Below, one piece after another: positions 20,274 through 32,075 of a stretch of 64,000 nucleotides of DNA. The stretch comes from Rhodoferax sp. Its GTDB lineage: Bacteria; Pseudomonadota; Gammaproteobacteria; Burkholderiales; Burkholderiaceae_C. Under the pieces are notes generated by a model. The model was given only the letters and a program-made list of their open reading frames with translations, ran no database searches and was not told where the DNA came from. Each line of letters opens with the position of its first letter. The first letter of the stretch is position 1. Both the position numbers and the translations under genes were made by a program. Location of the stretch: contig NZ_JANXMU010000032.1 in the NCBI RefSeq assembly GCF_025354435.1, forward strand, positions 124,001 to 188,000, written 5' to 3'.

Positions 20274-21788
20274 ATGGCAGCACTCATAAGCATCACCCAT
20301 CTGAGCAAGTCGTTCCCCGGCGTGAAGGCGCTGAACGATTGCCAGTTTGAACTGGCCCCCGGCGAGGTGCATGCGCTGATGGGGGAAAACGGCGCAGGCA
20401 AATCCACGCTGATGAAGGTGCTGGCAGGCGTGTACACCAAGGACGCAGGCGAGATCCAGATGGACGGGAAAGCCGTGGACATCCCCACGCCGCGCGCAGC
20501 GCAGGCTTTAGGGATCGGCATCATCCACCAGGAGCTGAACCTGATGAACCACCTCAGCGCCGCGCAAAACATCTTCATCGGGCGCGAACCCATGGGGCGC
20601 TTTGGCCTGTTTGTGGACCAGCAAAAGATGGTGGATGACACCCAAACCATCTTCGACCGCCTGCACCTGCAACTGGACCCGCGCGTCGAGGTAGGCGAGC
20701 TCACCGTGGCCAAGCAGCAGATGGTGGAGATTGCCAAGGCGCTGTCATTCGACTCCCGCGTGCTGATCATGGACGAGCCCACCGCCGCGCTGAACAACGC
20801 CGAGATCGACGACCTGTTTCGCATCATCCGCCAGCTGAAAAGCCAGGGCGTGGGCATTGTCTATATCTCGCACAAGATGGACGAGCTCAAGGTCATCAGC
20901 GACCGCGTCACCGTGATGCGCGACGGCGAATACATCGGCACCGTACCCACCGCCACCACCAGTATGGACACCATCATCGGCATGATGGTGGGCCGCGCCT
21001 TGGAAGTGCACCAGCCGGTGGCCTACGCCCATACAGGCGACAGCGATGCCGTGATGCTGGAAGTCAAGGGCTTGAACCGGGGCCGCAGCATCAAGGACGT
21101 GAGCTTTAGCGTGCGCAAGGGCGAGATTCTGGGCTTTGCCGGGCTGATGGGCGCGGGCCGCACCGAGGTGGCGCGGGCCATCTTTGGGGCCGATGCGCGC
21201 GACGCGGGCGAGATCCGGGTCAAAGGCCAGGTGGTGGACATCAAAGCCCCCAGCGACGCGGTCAGGTTCGGCATTGGCTATTTATCCGAAGACCGCAAAC
21301 GCTACGGTCTGGCCACCGGCATGGACGTGCAGTCCAACATCCTGCTGGCCAACTTGAAAAGTTTTGTGTCTATGGGCTTCTGGCTCAAGCGCAATGACAT
21401 TGAAGCCGTGACGCAGAAATACGTGGGCCAGTTGGGTATCAAAACCCCGTCCATCTTCCAGCGCGCCGGGCTGCTGTCGGGCGGCAACCAGCAAAAAATT
21501 GTGATTGCCAAATGGCTGCTGCGCGACTGCGAGGTGCTGTTTTTTGACGAGCCCACGCGCGGCATCGACGTAGGGGCCAAGGCTGAAATCTACAAGCTGC
21601 TGCACGCCTTGGCCGAGCAGGGCCGCGCCATTGTGATGATCTCCAGCGAGCTGCCCGAGGTGCTGCGCATGAGCCACCGCATTGTAGTGATGTGCGAGGG
21701 CCGCATCACCGGCGAGCTGTCTGCGGCCGAAGCCACCCAAGAAAAAATCATGCAACTCGCCACACAGCGCGAAGTGCCCGCACATTGA
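20274..21788 (+). CDS. sugar ABC transporter ATP-binding protein (RbsA/AraG-like, duplicated NBD)
   Basis: [52 protein letters not shown]. Confidence 0.95.
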   Translation: MAALISITHLSKSFPGVKALNDCQFELAPGEVHALMGENGAGKSTLMKVLAGVYTKDAGEIQMDGKAVDIPTPRAAQALGIGIIHQELNLMNHLSAAQNIFIGREPMGRFGLFVDQQKMVDDTQTIFDRLHLQLDPRVEVGELTVAKQQMVEIAKALSFDSRVLIMDEPTAALNNAEIDDLFRIIRQLKSQGVGIVYISHKMDELKVISDRVTVMRDGEYIGTVPTATTSMDTIIGMMVGRALEVHQPVAYAHTGDSDAVMLEVKGLNRGRSIKDVSFSVRKGEILGFAGLMGAGRTEVARAIFGADARDAGEIRVKGQVVDIKAPSDAVRFGIGYLSEDRKRYGLATGMDVQSNILLANLKSFVSMGFWLKRNDIEAVTQKYVGQLGIKTPSIFQRAGLLSGGNQQKIVIAKWLLRDCEVLFFDEPTRGIDVGAKAEIYKLLHALAEQGRAIVMISSELPEVLRMSHRIVVMCEGRITGELSAAEATQEKIMQLATQREVPAH

Positions 21789-21805
21789 AAACAAAGAGCC
21801 GCTAC

Positions 21806-22801
21806 ATGTCCAACCTGTCCCCCGCCCAACGCCTCAAAGCCGCCCTGTTCAGCCAAAGCACCCGGCAAAAGCTGCTGGCCTTTACCAGCCTGGTGGGGCT
21901 GATGGTATTTTTCAGCGCCGCCTCGCCCAACTTCTTGCAAACCGACAACCTGGTCGGCATCCTGCAGGCCACGGCGGTCAACGGCGTGCTGGCGATTGCC
22001 TGCACCTTCGTCATCATCACCTCGGGAATCGACCTGTCGGTGGGCACGCTGATGACGTTTTGCGCGGTGATGGCCGGGGTCTTCATGACCTACTGGGGCC
22101 TGCCCATGTACCTGGGCGTGGCGGCGGCAATTGTGTTTGGCGCGCTGGCGGGCTGGGTGTCGGGTTTTTTGATCGCCAAGCTGAAGATCCCGCCTTTTAT
22201 TGCCACGCTGGGCATGATGATGCTGCTCAAAGGTTTGTCATTGGTGATCTCGGGCACCAAGCCGATTTACTTCAACGACACGCCGAATTTCTCGTATATC
22301 TCGCAAGAGTCGCTGATCGGCTATTTCTTCCCCAGCCTGCCGATTCCCAACGCGGTGCTAATTCTGTTCGTGGTAGCGATTGTTTCTAGCCTGATTTTGA
22401 ATAAAACTATTTTGGGCAGCTACACCTTTGCATTAGGCAGTAACGAAGAAGCTGTGCGTTTATCCGGTGTAAATGTAGACCGCTGGAAAATAATTATCTA
22501 TTCGCTTAACGGCGCCATTTGCGGTATTGCCGGTTTGCTGATTGCCTCGCGCCTTAACTCCGCCCAGCCCGCTTTGGGGCAAGGCTACGAGCTGGATGCG
22601 ATCGCGGCGGTGGTGATTGGAGGCACTTCACTTAGCGGCGGTGCGGGCACGATATTGGGAACCATTATTGGAGCCTTCATCATGAGCGTATTGACCAACG
22701 GGCTGCGTATTATGTCGGTAGCACAGGAATGGCAAACCGTGATTACCGGGATCATCATTATTTTGGCGGTGTATGCCGATATTTTAAGGAGGCGCAAATA
22801 A
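21806..22801 (+). CDS. sugar ABC transporter permease (RbsC-like)
   Basis: MSNLSPAQRLKAALFSQSTRQKLLAFTSLVGLMVFFSAASPNFLQTDNLVGILQATAVNGVLAIACTFVIITSGIDLSVG. Confidence 0.95.
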   Translation: MSNLSPAQRLKAALFSQSTRQKLLAFTSLVGLMVFFSAASPNFLQTDNLVGILQATAVNGVLAIACTFVIITSGIDLSVGTLMTFCAVMAGVFMTYWGLPMYLGVAAAIVFGALAGWVSGFLIAKLKIPPFIATLGMMMLLKGLSLVISGTKPIYFNDTPNFSYISQESLIGYFFPSLPIPNAVLILFVVAIVSSLILNKTILGSYTFALGSNEEAVRLSGVNVDRWKIIIYSLNGAICGIAGLLIASRLNSAQPALGQGYELDAIAAVVIGGTSLSGGAGTILGTIIGAFIMSVLTNGLRIMSVAQEWQTVITGIIIILAVYADILRRRK

Positions 22802-22862
22802 CCCACGAGTACTTCACGCACCCCATAGCAGTTTCGATACCTATAATATTTGGAGATACGAC

Positions 22863-23810
22863 ATGATTTTTAAAAAACAACTGATTTGCCTTGCCGTTGG
22901 TTTTAGCTTGACTTCTTTATTCACCGGCAAAAGCTTTGCAGCCGATGAAATTTACATTCCGCTGGTGTCCAAGGGCTTCCAGCACCAGTTCTGGCAGGCC
23001 GTAAAGCAAGGTGCCGACCAGGCCGGTAAAGACCTGAAGGTCAAAGTCACCTTTGAAGGCCCAGAGACCGAAGCCATGGTGGACAAGCAAATCGACATGC
23101 TGTCCTCGGCCCTGGCCAAGAAGCCCTCCGCCATCGGCTTTGCCGCGCTGGACAGCCAGGCCGCCATTCCGCTGCTGAAAAAAGCCCAGGCCGCGCACAT
23201 CCCGGTCGTGGCCTTTGACTCGGGCGTGGACAGCGACATTCCTGTGACCACCGCCACCACCGACAACAAGGCCGCTGCCGCCCTGGCTGCCGACAAGATG
23301 GCCGGCCTGATCGGTAAAGCCGGTGAAGTGGCCCTGGTGGTGCACGACCAGACCAGCCGTACCGGTGTAGACCGGCGCGACGGCTTTGTGGAGCGCATCA
23401 AATCGACCTATCCCAACATCAAGATTGTCAGCGTGCAATACGGCGGCGGCGACCAGTTGAAGTCCACCGAAATCACCAAGTCCATCCTGCAAGCCAACCC
23501 CAACATCAAAGGCATTTTTGGTGCCAATGAAGGTTCGGCCATCGGCGTGCTGAATGGTGCCAAAGAGATGAAGCGCAACATCGTCATCATCGGCTACGAC
23601 TCGGGCAAGCAGCAAAAAGAAGCCGTGCGCAGCGGTGCCATGGCCGGTGCCATCACCCAAAACCCAGTGGGCATTGGCTACAAAACCGTTGAAGCCGCCG
23701 TGAAGGCACTCAAGGGCGAAAAACTGCCCAAGATCATCGACACCGGCTTCTACTTCTACGACAAGTCCAACATCGACGATCCCAAGATCGCCGCCGTGTT
23801 GTACGACTAA
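22863..23810 (+). CDS. sugar ABC transporter substrate-binding protein
   Basis: Signal peptide, then IYIPLVSKGFQHQFWQAVKQGADQAGKDLKVKVTFEGPETEAMVDKQIDML. Confidence 0.94.
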   Translation: MIFKKQLICLAVGFSLTSLFTGKSFAADEIYIPLVSKGFQHQFWQAVKQGADQAGKDLKVKVTFEGPETEAMVDKQIDMLSSALAKKPSAIGFAALDSQAAIPLLKKAQAAHIPVVAFDSGVDSDIPVTTATTDNKAAAALAADKMAGLIGKAGEVALVVHDQTSRTGVDRRDGFVERIKSTYPNIKIVSVQYGGGDQLKSTEITKSILQANPNIKGIFGANEGSAIGVLNGAKEMKRNIVIIGYDSGKQQKEAVRSGAMAGAITQNPVGIGYKTVEAAVKALKGEKLPKIIDTGFYFYDKSNIDDPKIAAVLYD

Positions 23811-23826
23811 AGCCTGACGGTTTTTC

Positions 23827-23858
23827 GAGGCTCCTGCGGGAGCCTCCTCCTTTTTTTC
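23827..23858 (+). terminator. Rho-independent terminator after the substrate-binding protein gene
   Basis: cGAGGCTCCtgcGGGAGCCTCctcctttttttc. Confidence 0.85.
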
Positions 23859-23879
23859 TTCATTCTTAAGAGCCCCCGC

Positions 23880-25156
23880 ATGCCTGTCATCCAATCCCTG
23901 CGCGCCATCGACCTGCGCTTCCCCACCTCGCAGCACCTGGACGGCTCGGATGCGATGAACCCGGACCCCGACTATTCCGCCGCCTACGTCATCCTGGAAA
24001 CCGACCAGCCCGGCCTGAATGGCCACGGCCTGACCTTCACCATCGGCCGCGGCAACGACATCTGCTGCGCCGCCATCCACGCCATGCAGCACCTGGTGGT
24101 AGGCCTGGACCTGGACTGGATAGTGGCCGACATGGGCCGTTTCTGGCGCCACATCACCTCCGACAGCCAACTGCGTTGGATCGGCCCCGACAAAGGCGCG
24201 ATCCACCTGGCCACCGGCGCGGTGGTCAACGCCGTGTGGGACCTGTGGGCCAAATCGGTGGGCAAGCCGGTGTGGCAACTGGTGGGCGAAATGAGCCCCG
24301 AAGAGCTGGTGCGCTGCATCGACTTTCGCTACATCACCGACTGCATCACCCCCGATGAAGCCCTGGCCCTGCTGACCGAGCGCGCCGTAGGCAAGGCCGA
24401 GCGCCTGGCCACCTTGCAGCGCGAAGGCTACCCCTGCTACACCACCTCCGCCGGCTGGTTGGGCTATGGCGATGAAAAGCTGCGCCGCCTGTGCCAGGAA
24501 GCGGTAGACGCGGGCTTCAACCACGTCAAGCTCAAGGTAGGCCGCGACAAGGCCGACGACATCCGCCGCCTGCGCATCGCCCGCGAAGTGCTGGGCCCGG
24601 ACCGGCATTTGATGATCGATGCCAACCAGGTCTGGGACGTGGGCCAGGCGGTGGACTGGCTGAAAGACCTGGCCTTTGCCAAACCCTGGTTCATCGAAGA
24701 ACCCACCAGCCCCGACGATATCGAAGGCCACCGCGTGATCCGCGAAAGCATCGCACCGATGCAGGTCGCCACTGGCGAAATGTGCCAAAACCGCATCATG
24801 TTCAAGCAGTTCATCATGCGCGGCGCGATTGACGTGGTGCAGATCGACTCCTGCCGCCTCGGCGGTGTCAACGAAATCCTGGCCGTCATGCTGATGGCCG
24901 CCAAATACAACCTGCCGGTGTGCCCGCACGCGGGCGGCGTGGGCCTGTGCGAGTACGTGCAGCACCTGTCGATGATCGACTTTCTCAGCATCGCCGGCAC
25001 CCGTGAAGGCCGCGTCATCGAGTACGTGGACCATCTGCACGAACATTTCAAAGAGCCCTGCGTCATCCAGAACGCGGCTTACATGCCACCCACTGCGGCA
25101 GGCTTCTCCATCGAAATGCTGCCCGAGACCTTGGTGCAGTACGCCTTCAAAAAGTA

Positions 25157-25157
<1 letters not shown>
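23880..25157 (+). CDS. L-fuconate dehydratase (enolase superfamily)
   Basis: MPVIQSLRAIDLRFPTSQHLDGSDAMNPDPDYSAAYVILETDQPGLNGHGLTFTIGRGNDI. Confidence 0.9.
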
Positions 25158-26808
<1,651 letters not shown>

Positions 26809-26813
26809 AGCAG

Positions 26814-26874
26814 AATTTATAAGAAATAGGCCGCTAGCGCATGTTCCACCTACGCTAGTAGCTATTATTTTAGG
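26814..26874 (+). repeat. Family A repeat copy
   Basis: aatttataagaaataggccgctagcgcatgttccacctacgctagtagctattattttagg. Confidence 0.9.
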
Positions 26875-26876
26875 AG

Positions 26877-27761
26877 TTACGCCTGTGGAGGGCGTTTTTC
26901 AGGCAGCGGGATAAATTCCGCATCGCCCGGCACCTGGCCCAGGCGCTGGGCTTGCCAGTCGCCCTCGGCTTGCAGGATGCGTTCCTTGCGGCTGGAAACG
27001 AAGTTCCAGCTGATGAAGCGGTGGCCGTCCAGCGCATCGCCGCCGATCACCAGCAGCCGGGTCGCGGCGGTGGCTCGGATCTGCGTGGTCACACCGGGCT
27101 GCAGCAGCGCCAGGGTGCGGGCGGCCAGCACCGCGCCATCCACCTCTACATCGCCATCCACCGGGTACACGGCCAGCTCCTGCGCCAGCGGCGGCAGGTC
27201 CAGCAGGCCACCGGCGGGCAGCGTGATGTCAAGGTACAAAGTGGGCGCAAAGGTGGCCACTGGAGACGTTTTGCCCCAGGCCTGGCCGATCAGCACGCGC
27301 ACCTGGGCATCGCCCACGGCCAGCTCGGGAATGTCGGCGGCGGGGGTGTGGGTGAAGCTGGGCTCCACCTCTTCGAATGCTTGCGGCAACGCGGCCCAGA
27401 GCTGGATGCCGTGGTTGGTGTAGGCACTGGCGGCTAGCGCAGGCGGTGGCCGCTCGGAATGGACGATGCCGCGCCCGGCGGTCATCCAGTTGATGGCACC
27501 CGGGGCGATTTGTTGCACATAGCCCAGGCTGTCACTGTGCAGCATCGCGCCTTCGAATAAATAGGTGACCGTGGCCAGCCCGATGTGCGGGTGCGGGCGC
27601 ACCGCGTGGCCGCCGCCGGGATGCACGGTCACCGGACCGAAGTGGTCAAAAAACAAAAACGGACCGACCGACTGCCGCGCCGCGGCGGGCAGCACTCGGC
27701 GCACCACAAAACCGCCCCCCAAGTCTTTGGCATGGCCGGTGAGTTGCAGGGTGATGGGCAT
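26877..27761 (-). CDS. pirin family protein
   Basis: GHAVRPHPHIGLATVTYLFEGAMLHSDSLG...GRGIVHSERPP. Confidence 0.92.
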   Translation of the reverse strand: MPITLQLTGHAKDLGGGFVVRRVLPAAARQSVGPFLFFDHFGPVTVHPGGGHAVRPHPHIGLATVTYLFEGAMLHSDSLGYVQQIAPGAINWMTAGRGIVHSERPPPALAASAYTNHGIQLWAALPQAFEEVEPSFTHTPAADIPELAVGDAQVRVLIGQAWGKTSPVATFAPTLYLDITLPAGGLLDLPPLAQELAVYPVDGDVEVDGAVLAARTLALLQPGVTTQIRATAATRLLVIGGDALDGHRFISWNFVSSRKERILQAEGDWQAQRLGQVPGDAEFIPLPEKRPPQA

Positions 27762-27798
27762 GGTCGGGCTCCTAGGGGGTCAACAGTTAACGTGAAAC

Positions 27799-27843
27799 AA
27801 CTTTCATGGCTCAGGGTGCTCAGCACCCCGAGCCATGAAAGTT
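27799..27843. repeat. 45-nt near-perfect palindrome (22-bp arms)
   Basis: AACTTTCATGGCTCAGGGTGCTCAGCACCCCGAGCCATGAAAGTT. Confidence 0.9.
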
Positions 27844-28396
27844 AGGCCAGAAATTTAGCAGTGATATCCGCAACACGTTTGCCGTAGAGCTTAGCGGTGT
27901 CCAGGTCGCCTTGCGACATTTCTGCGGGGCTGCTGTCTGAAGGGGACTGCACCAGCACGCCCACCGAACCGCCCAGGTTGTTGATGTCGTTGCGGGTCGC
28001 GGCCTTGGTGTTGCTGGGCATGTGGCCCAGGCTGACCCAGATGCCGCCTTGCTGCGAAGCCAGGGTTTGCAGATAGATCAAGGTGACTTGCTTGTCGCCG
28101 CTGAAGCTGGCGCTGTTGGTGAAGCCGCCAAACACTTTGTCTTTCCAGGCGCTGGTGAACCAGGCCTTGCTGGTGGCATCGGCAAATTTCTTGAACTGCC
28201 AGCTCGGGCCACCCATGTAGGTGGGGGTGCCGAAGATGATGGCATCGGCGGCGTTGAGCGATGCCCAACCGGCTTCGGACAGATTGCCCTCGGCATCGAT
28301 GGCGATCAGCTCAGCGCTGGCGCCTTCGGCCACGGCCTGGGCTACGCGCTGGGTGTGGCCGTAGCCAGAGTGGTACACAACAACAGTTTTGGTCAT
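27842..28396 (-). CDS. flavodoxin family protein / NAD(P)H-dependent oxidoreductase (WrbA-like)
   Basis: MTKTVVVYHSGYGHTQRVAQAVAEGA...ADAIIFGTPTYMGGPSWQFKKFAD. Confidence 0.9.
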   Translation of the reverse strand: MTKTVVVYHSGYGHTQRVAQAVAEGASAELIAIDAEGNLSEAGWASLNAADAIIFGTPTYMGGPSWQFKKFADATSKAWFTSAWKDKVFGGFTNSASFSGDKQVTLIYLQTLASQQGGIWVSLGHMPSNTKAATRNDINNLGGSVGVLVQSPSDSSPAEMSQGDLDTAKLYGKRVADITAKFLA

Positions 28397-28448
28397 ACAG
28401 ACTTTCTAGGGTGGGTTAAAACAACGAACGGGAAATACTTTAAACGAG

Positions 28449-28555
28449 ACGGCTATTCACCAGAAACACCGCAGAACTGGCTTTGCCAGGCTGCTGGTGT
28501 TGCCCCCTGCGAGGGGGTTGGCGAAAGATGCGAAGCACTGCAGTCTGGGGGTGTG
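28449..28555 (+). repeat. Family C repeat copy
   Basis: agaaacaccgcagaactggctttgccaggctgctggtgttgccccctgcgagggggttggcgaaagatgcgaagcactgcagtctgggggtgtgcc. Confidence 0.9.
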
Positions 28556-28557
28556 CC

Positions 28558-28962
28558 TTATCGCTTGGCGTCCAGGCTCCAGGCACCGGCACCCCAGGCG
28601 GCCAGGGTCAACAGGCCACCTACGACGGCGATGTTCTTGATGAACAGCAGCTGCGTCACCATCACGGCCTCGGCAGGCACCGCCCAGTAGGCGTGAAAGA
28701 AGAAGCTGGCTACCAGGGTGAAACCGGCCAGAATCAGCGCCGCCCAGCGGGTGCCCAGGCCGAAAATCAGCGCCAGGCCGCCCAGCACTTCGACCGGAAT
28801 CGCGGCCAGCGCGCCTAACGTGGGGAACGGCAGGCCTACCGAGGCGATGTAGCCCACGGTGCCCGCAAAGCCAGTGATTTTGCTGATACCGGCAGGCAGA
28901 AACAGGGCGGCCAGCAGCAGGCGGCCTACGAAGCTCAGGGGGTTTTGGAGGGTTTTGAACAT
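28558..28962 (-). CDS. DoxX family membrane protein
   Basis: LSFVGRLLLAALFLPAGISKITGFAGTVGYIASVGLPFPTLGALAAIPVEVLGGLALIFG. Confidence 0.9.
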   Translation of the reverse strand: MFKTLQNPLSFVGRLLLAALFLPAGISKITGFAGTVGYIASVGLPFPTLGALAAIPVEVLGGLALIFGLGTRWAALILAGFTLVASFFFHAYWAVPAEAVMVTQLLFIKNIAVVGGLLTLAAWGAGAWSLDAKR

Positions 28963-28987
28963 GGTTTTCTTTCAGAGTGAGGTGAAT

Positions 28988-29049
28988 AGGACTTACGCAG
29001 CGCCCCTGTATCGCCCTTCGGACTTACAGGGGGAACTTGCGTAAGTCCC
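28988..29049. repeat. Family B palindromic repeat, copy 1 (downstream of pirin gene)
   Basis: aggacttacgcagcgcccctgtatcgcccttcggacttacagggggaacttgcgtaagtccc. Confidence 0.85.
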
Positions 29050-29060
29050 GGTTAAAAAAT

Positions 29061-29762
29061 TCAAGCAGCCAGGTCAAAGACCAGGACTTCGGCGTTTGCG
29101 GCCTTGCCCAGGGTGAGCAGGGCTTCGTTTTCAATCAACAGCGCATCGCCGGTGGAAAGCGCGACGCCATTCACTTCCAGCGCGCCGCTGATCAGGTGCA
29201 CATAGCTCTTGCGGGCCGGGTTCAGCGCCAGCGTAGCCGACTCCGTACCGTCCAGCAGCCCGGCGTACAGGTGCGCATCGGCATGGATGGTCACCGAGCC
29301 CTGGGCACCGTCGGGCGAGGCCACCAGGCGCAGCTCACCGCGCTTTTCGCTCTCGGCAAAGGTCTTTTGCTCGTAGCTCGGCGCAATGCCTTTCACATTC
29401 GGCTCGATCCAGATTTGCAGAAAGTGCGTGGTCTGGTCGTCGGCATGGTTGAACTCGCTGTGCTGCACACCGCGCCCGGCACTCATGCGCTGCACGTCGC
29501 CGGGCGGGATGCCCTTGACGTTGCCCATGGTGTCGCGGTGCGCCAGCTCGCCTTGCAGCACGTAGCTGATGATTTCCATGTCGCGGTGGCCGTGGGTGCC
29601 AAAGCCTGCGCCGGGGGTGATGGTGTCTTCGTTGATGACGCGCAGATTGCCCCAGCCCATGTGCTTGGGGTCCATGTAACCGGCAAACGAAAAGCTGTGG
29701 TGCGACTTGAGCCAGCCATGGTCGGCGTGGCCACGGTCTTGGGATTTACGGAGAGTGAGCAT
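29061..29762 (-). CDS. pirin family protein (YhhW-like)
   Basis: MLTLRKSQDRGHADHGWLKSHHSFSFAGYMDPKHMGWGNLRVINEDTITPGAGFGTHGHRDMEIISYVLQG. Confidence 0.94.
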   Translation of the reverse strand: MLTLRKSQDRGHADHGWLKSHHSFSFAGYMDPKHMGWGNLRVINEDTITPGAGFGTHGHRDMEIISYVLQGELAHRDTMGNVKGIPPGDVQRMSAGRGVQHSEFNHADDQTTHFLQIWIEPNVKGIAPSYEQKTFAESEKRGELRLVASPDGAQGSVTIHADAHLYAGLLDGTESATLALNPARKSYVHLISGALEVNGVALSTGDALLIENEALLTLGKAANAEVLVFDLAA

Positions 29763-29781
29763 GTGTGAACTCCTTGAATGT

Positions 29782-29842
29782 TAGAACTTCCGCTAGCCCC
29801 CTGTACTCCCGAAGGGAGCTACAGGTGCGCTGCGTAAGTTCT
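29782..29842. repeat. Family B palindromic repeat, copy 2 (upstream of pirin gene, inverted relative to copy 1)
   Basis: agaacttccgctagccccctgtactcccgaagggagctacaggtgcgctgcgtaagttct. Confidence 0.85.
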
Positions 29843-29958
29843 GTGATGAAGATCCGCGTATCGAATCCATGGCCTGAATTTTGGGCCTGTACACGGTGTT
29901 GGCAGTCCACCGCATTTGATGGCATCATTTTATAAATTTGAACGGAACCAGGCCGACC

Positions 29959-30903
29959 ATGCAAACCGCCCGCGATGTGCTCACCCCCGATGCCCTGTCC
30001 ATGCTGGTAACCATCCACGCCCAGGGCAGTTTTGCCGCTGCCGCCCGCAGCCTGGGCATGGTGCCCAGCGCCCTGACCTACCGGGTACGCAATATCGAGG
30101 ACGCGCTGGACGTGCTGCTGTTCGACCGCAGCTCGCGCCAGGCCAAGCTCACCGTGGCCGGGTCCGAGCTGCTGCGCGAAGGCCAGCGCCTGCTGGAGGA
30201 CATCGATGCCGTGGCCAACCGGGTCAAGCGCGTGGCCACCGGCTGGGAGCCGCAGCTCACGATTGCGGTAGACAGCGTGATTTCGCGCTCCACGGTGATG
30301 GAGCTGTGCGAGTCGTTTTTTGCGCTGAACCCGCCCACGCGGGTGAAGATCCGCGAAGAGGTGCTGTACGGCACGCTGGACGCGCTGGTCACCGGCCAGG
30401 CCGATGTGGCGATTGGCGTGGCGATGGAAAACATCTCCAACAGCAACATCGTGGGTGCCCTGCTGGGCGAAATGAGCTTCATCTTTGTGGTGGCACCGCA
30501 CCACCCGCTGGCCAGCATGCCCGAGCCGCTGAGCGACAGCCTGATCCAGCAGTACCGCGCCGTGGCCGTGGCCGACTCCACCCAGCGCGGCAATGCGCTG
30601 ACCTTTGGTCTGTTGGGCGGGCAAGACGTGTTTACCGTGCCCAGCATGCGTGCCAAGCTAGAGGCCCAGCTGCGCGGACTGGGCTGCGGCTTCTTGCCCG
30701 AAGGCCTGGCCCGTCCCTACCTGGAAACCGGCCGCCTGGTGAGCCGCAGCGTCGAGCGGCCATCGCGCCTGCTGCACATCAGCTACGCATGGCGTACCGA
30801 GTCGGGTGGCGGCACGCACGGGCGGGCGTTGCAATGGTGGCTGCAACAGCTCAAAAGCCCGGCCACCCGTGCCGCATTGCTAGAGCGGCAACAAAGCAAT
30901 TGA
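29959..30903 (+). CDS. LysR family transcriptional regulator
   Basis: MQTARDVLTPDALSMLVTIHAQGSFAAAARSLGMVPSALTYRVRNIEDALDVLLFDRSSRQAKLT. Confidence 0.92.
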   Translation: MQTARDVLTPDALSMLVTIHAQGSFAAAARSLGMVPSALTYRVRNIEDALDVLLFDRSSRQAKLTVAGSELLREGQRLLEDIDAVANRVKRVATGWEPQLTIAVDSVISRSTVMELCESFFALNPPTRVKIREEVLYGTLDALVTGQADVAIGVAMENISNSNIVGALLGEMSFIFVVAPHHPLASMPEPLSDSLIQQYRAVAVADSTQRGNALTFGLLGGQDVFTVPSMRAKLEAQLRGLGCGFLPEGLARPYLETGRLVSRSVERPSRLLHISYAWRTESGGGTHGRALQWWLQQLKSPATRAALLERQQSN

Positions 30904-30997
30904 ACCCGCGGGGAGTCCCCGAGGAAAGCGGCTGCGCACTACGTGTAGAGTGTGCTTGGTCGCCACTCCGTAGCCACTCCAAAGAAAACCAACACAC

Positions 30998-32068
30998 ATG
31001 ACAAACAAACCCAGTGCTACAGCCCCCCGCCAGATCGCCGTCATTGGTGCAGGCATGGCCGGTATCGCCTGCGCACGCACGCTGGTGCAGGCCGGTCACA
31101 ACGTTTCGGTGTTCGACAAAAGCCGCAGCGCAGGCGGGCGCATGTCCACCCGGAGCACCTCGTTTGGCACGTTTGACCACGGTGCGCAGTATTTCACCGT
31201 GCGCGACCCCCGCTTTGCACTGGCCCTGGAAACCGCCAAAGGCATCTGCAAACCCTGGAGCGCCAACTCGGTGCGCGTGCTCGATACCTTTGGCCGCGTG
31301 GCCTCGGCCGCCCTGCCCTCGCGCGACCCGCACTGGGTGCCGGTGCCCGGTATGAGCGGCCTGGTCAAGCACTGGGCCAAGCCGCTGGCCGACGATGGCC
31401 GCCTGGAACTGGAAACCCAGGTCACCCGCATCGAGCGCGACCCGATGAACAAAAAGCAGTGGCAACTGCGTACCACCGGCATGCCAGGCGCAGCCGACGC
31501 ACAGCACGTGTTCTCCGGCTTTGATGCCGTGGTGCTGGCCATGCCGAATCCGCAAACCGTGGACCTGCTGCAAAACTCGGCCCAGGCCGCCCGCTTGGTG
31601 CGCGACATCCACCCGGTACAAGTAGCCCCCTGCTGGACGCTGATGCTGGCCTTCCCCCAGGCCATGCAGCCCACCATGGCCCACCTGGGCCCGCAGTGGA
31701 ACGCAGCACGCAGCAACCACCACCGCATCGCTTGGCTATCGCGTGAATCCAGCAAGCCTGGGCGCGGCAGTATCGAGCGCTGGACGGTGCAGGCCAGTGC
31801 CGCCTGGTCGCTGGAGCACCTGGAAGACGATGCCCCCCGCATCCAGGCCAAGCTGCTCAAAGCCTTTACCGAAGTCACCGGAATCCGTGCCGAACCCTCC
31901 CATGCTGCCGTGCACCGCTGGCGCTACGCCCAGACCGTGCAGCCCTTGGGCCGCAGCCACCTGTGGGACGAAAAATCCAGCATCGGAGCCTGTGGCGACT
32001 GGTGCATCGGCCACCGGGTGGAAGACGCCTTTATCTCCGGCCTGGAGATGGCGCTGGCGATTGCTTAG
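30998..32068 (+). CDS. NAD(P)/FAD-dependent oxidoreductase (renalase/amine oxidase-like)
   Basis: [58 protein letters not shown]. Confidence 0.92.
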   Translation: MTNKPSATAPRQIAVIGAGMAGIACARTLVQAGHNVSVFDKSRSAGGRMSTRSTSFGTFDHGAQYFTVRDPRFALALETAKGICKPWSANSVRVLDTFGRVASAALPSRDPHWVPVPGMSGLVKHWAKPLADDGRLELETQVTRIERDPMNKKQWQLRTTGMPGAADAQHVFSGFDAVVLAMPNPQTVDLLQNSAQAARLVRDIHPVQVAPCWTLMLAFPQAMQPTMAHLGPQWNAARSNHHRIAWLSRESSKPGRGSIERWTVQASAAWSLEHLEDDAPRIQAKLLKAFTEVTGIRAEPSHAAVHRWRYAQTVQPLGRSHLWDEKSSIGACGDWCIGHRVEDAFISGLEMALAIA

Positions 32069-32075
32069 AAGTAGC

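Noticed and set aside
22917-25046. 709-aa minus-strand ORF opposite the SBP and fuconate dehydratase genes
   Set aside because: Antisense shadow ORF; spans two genuine plus-strand genes and an intrinsic terminator
28988-29842. IS element around the pirin gene
   Set aside because: No transposase; the enclosed gene is a clear pirin and the flanking elements are short palindromes, so only a cassette-like hypothesis is kept
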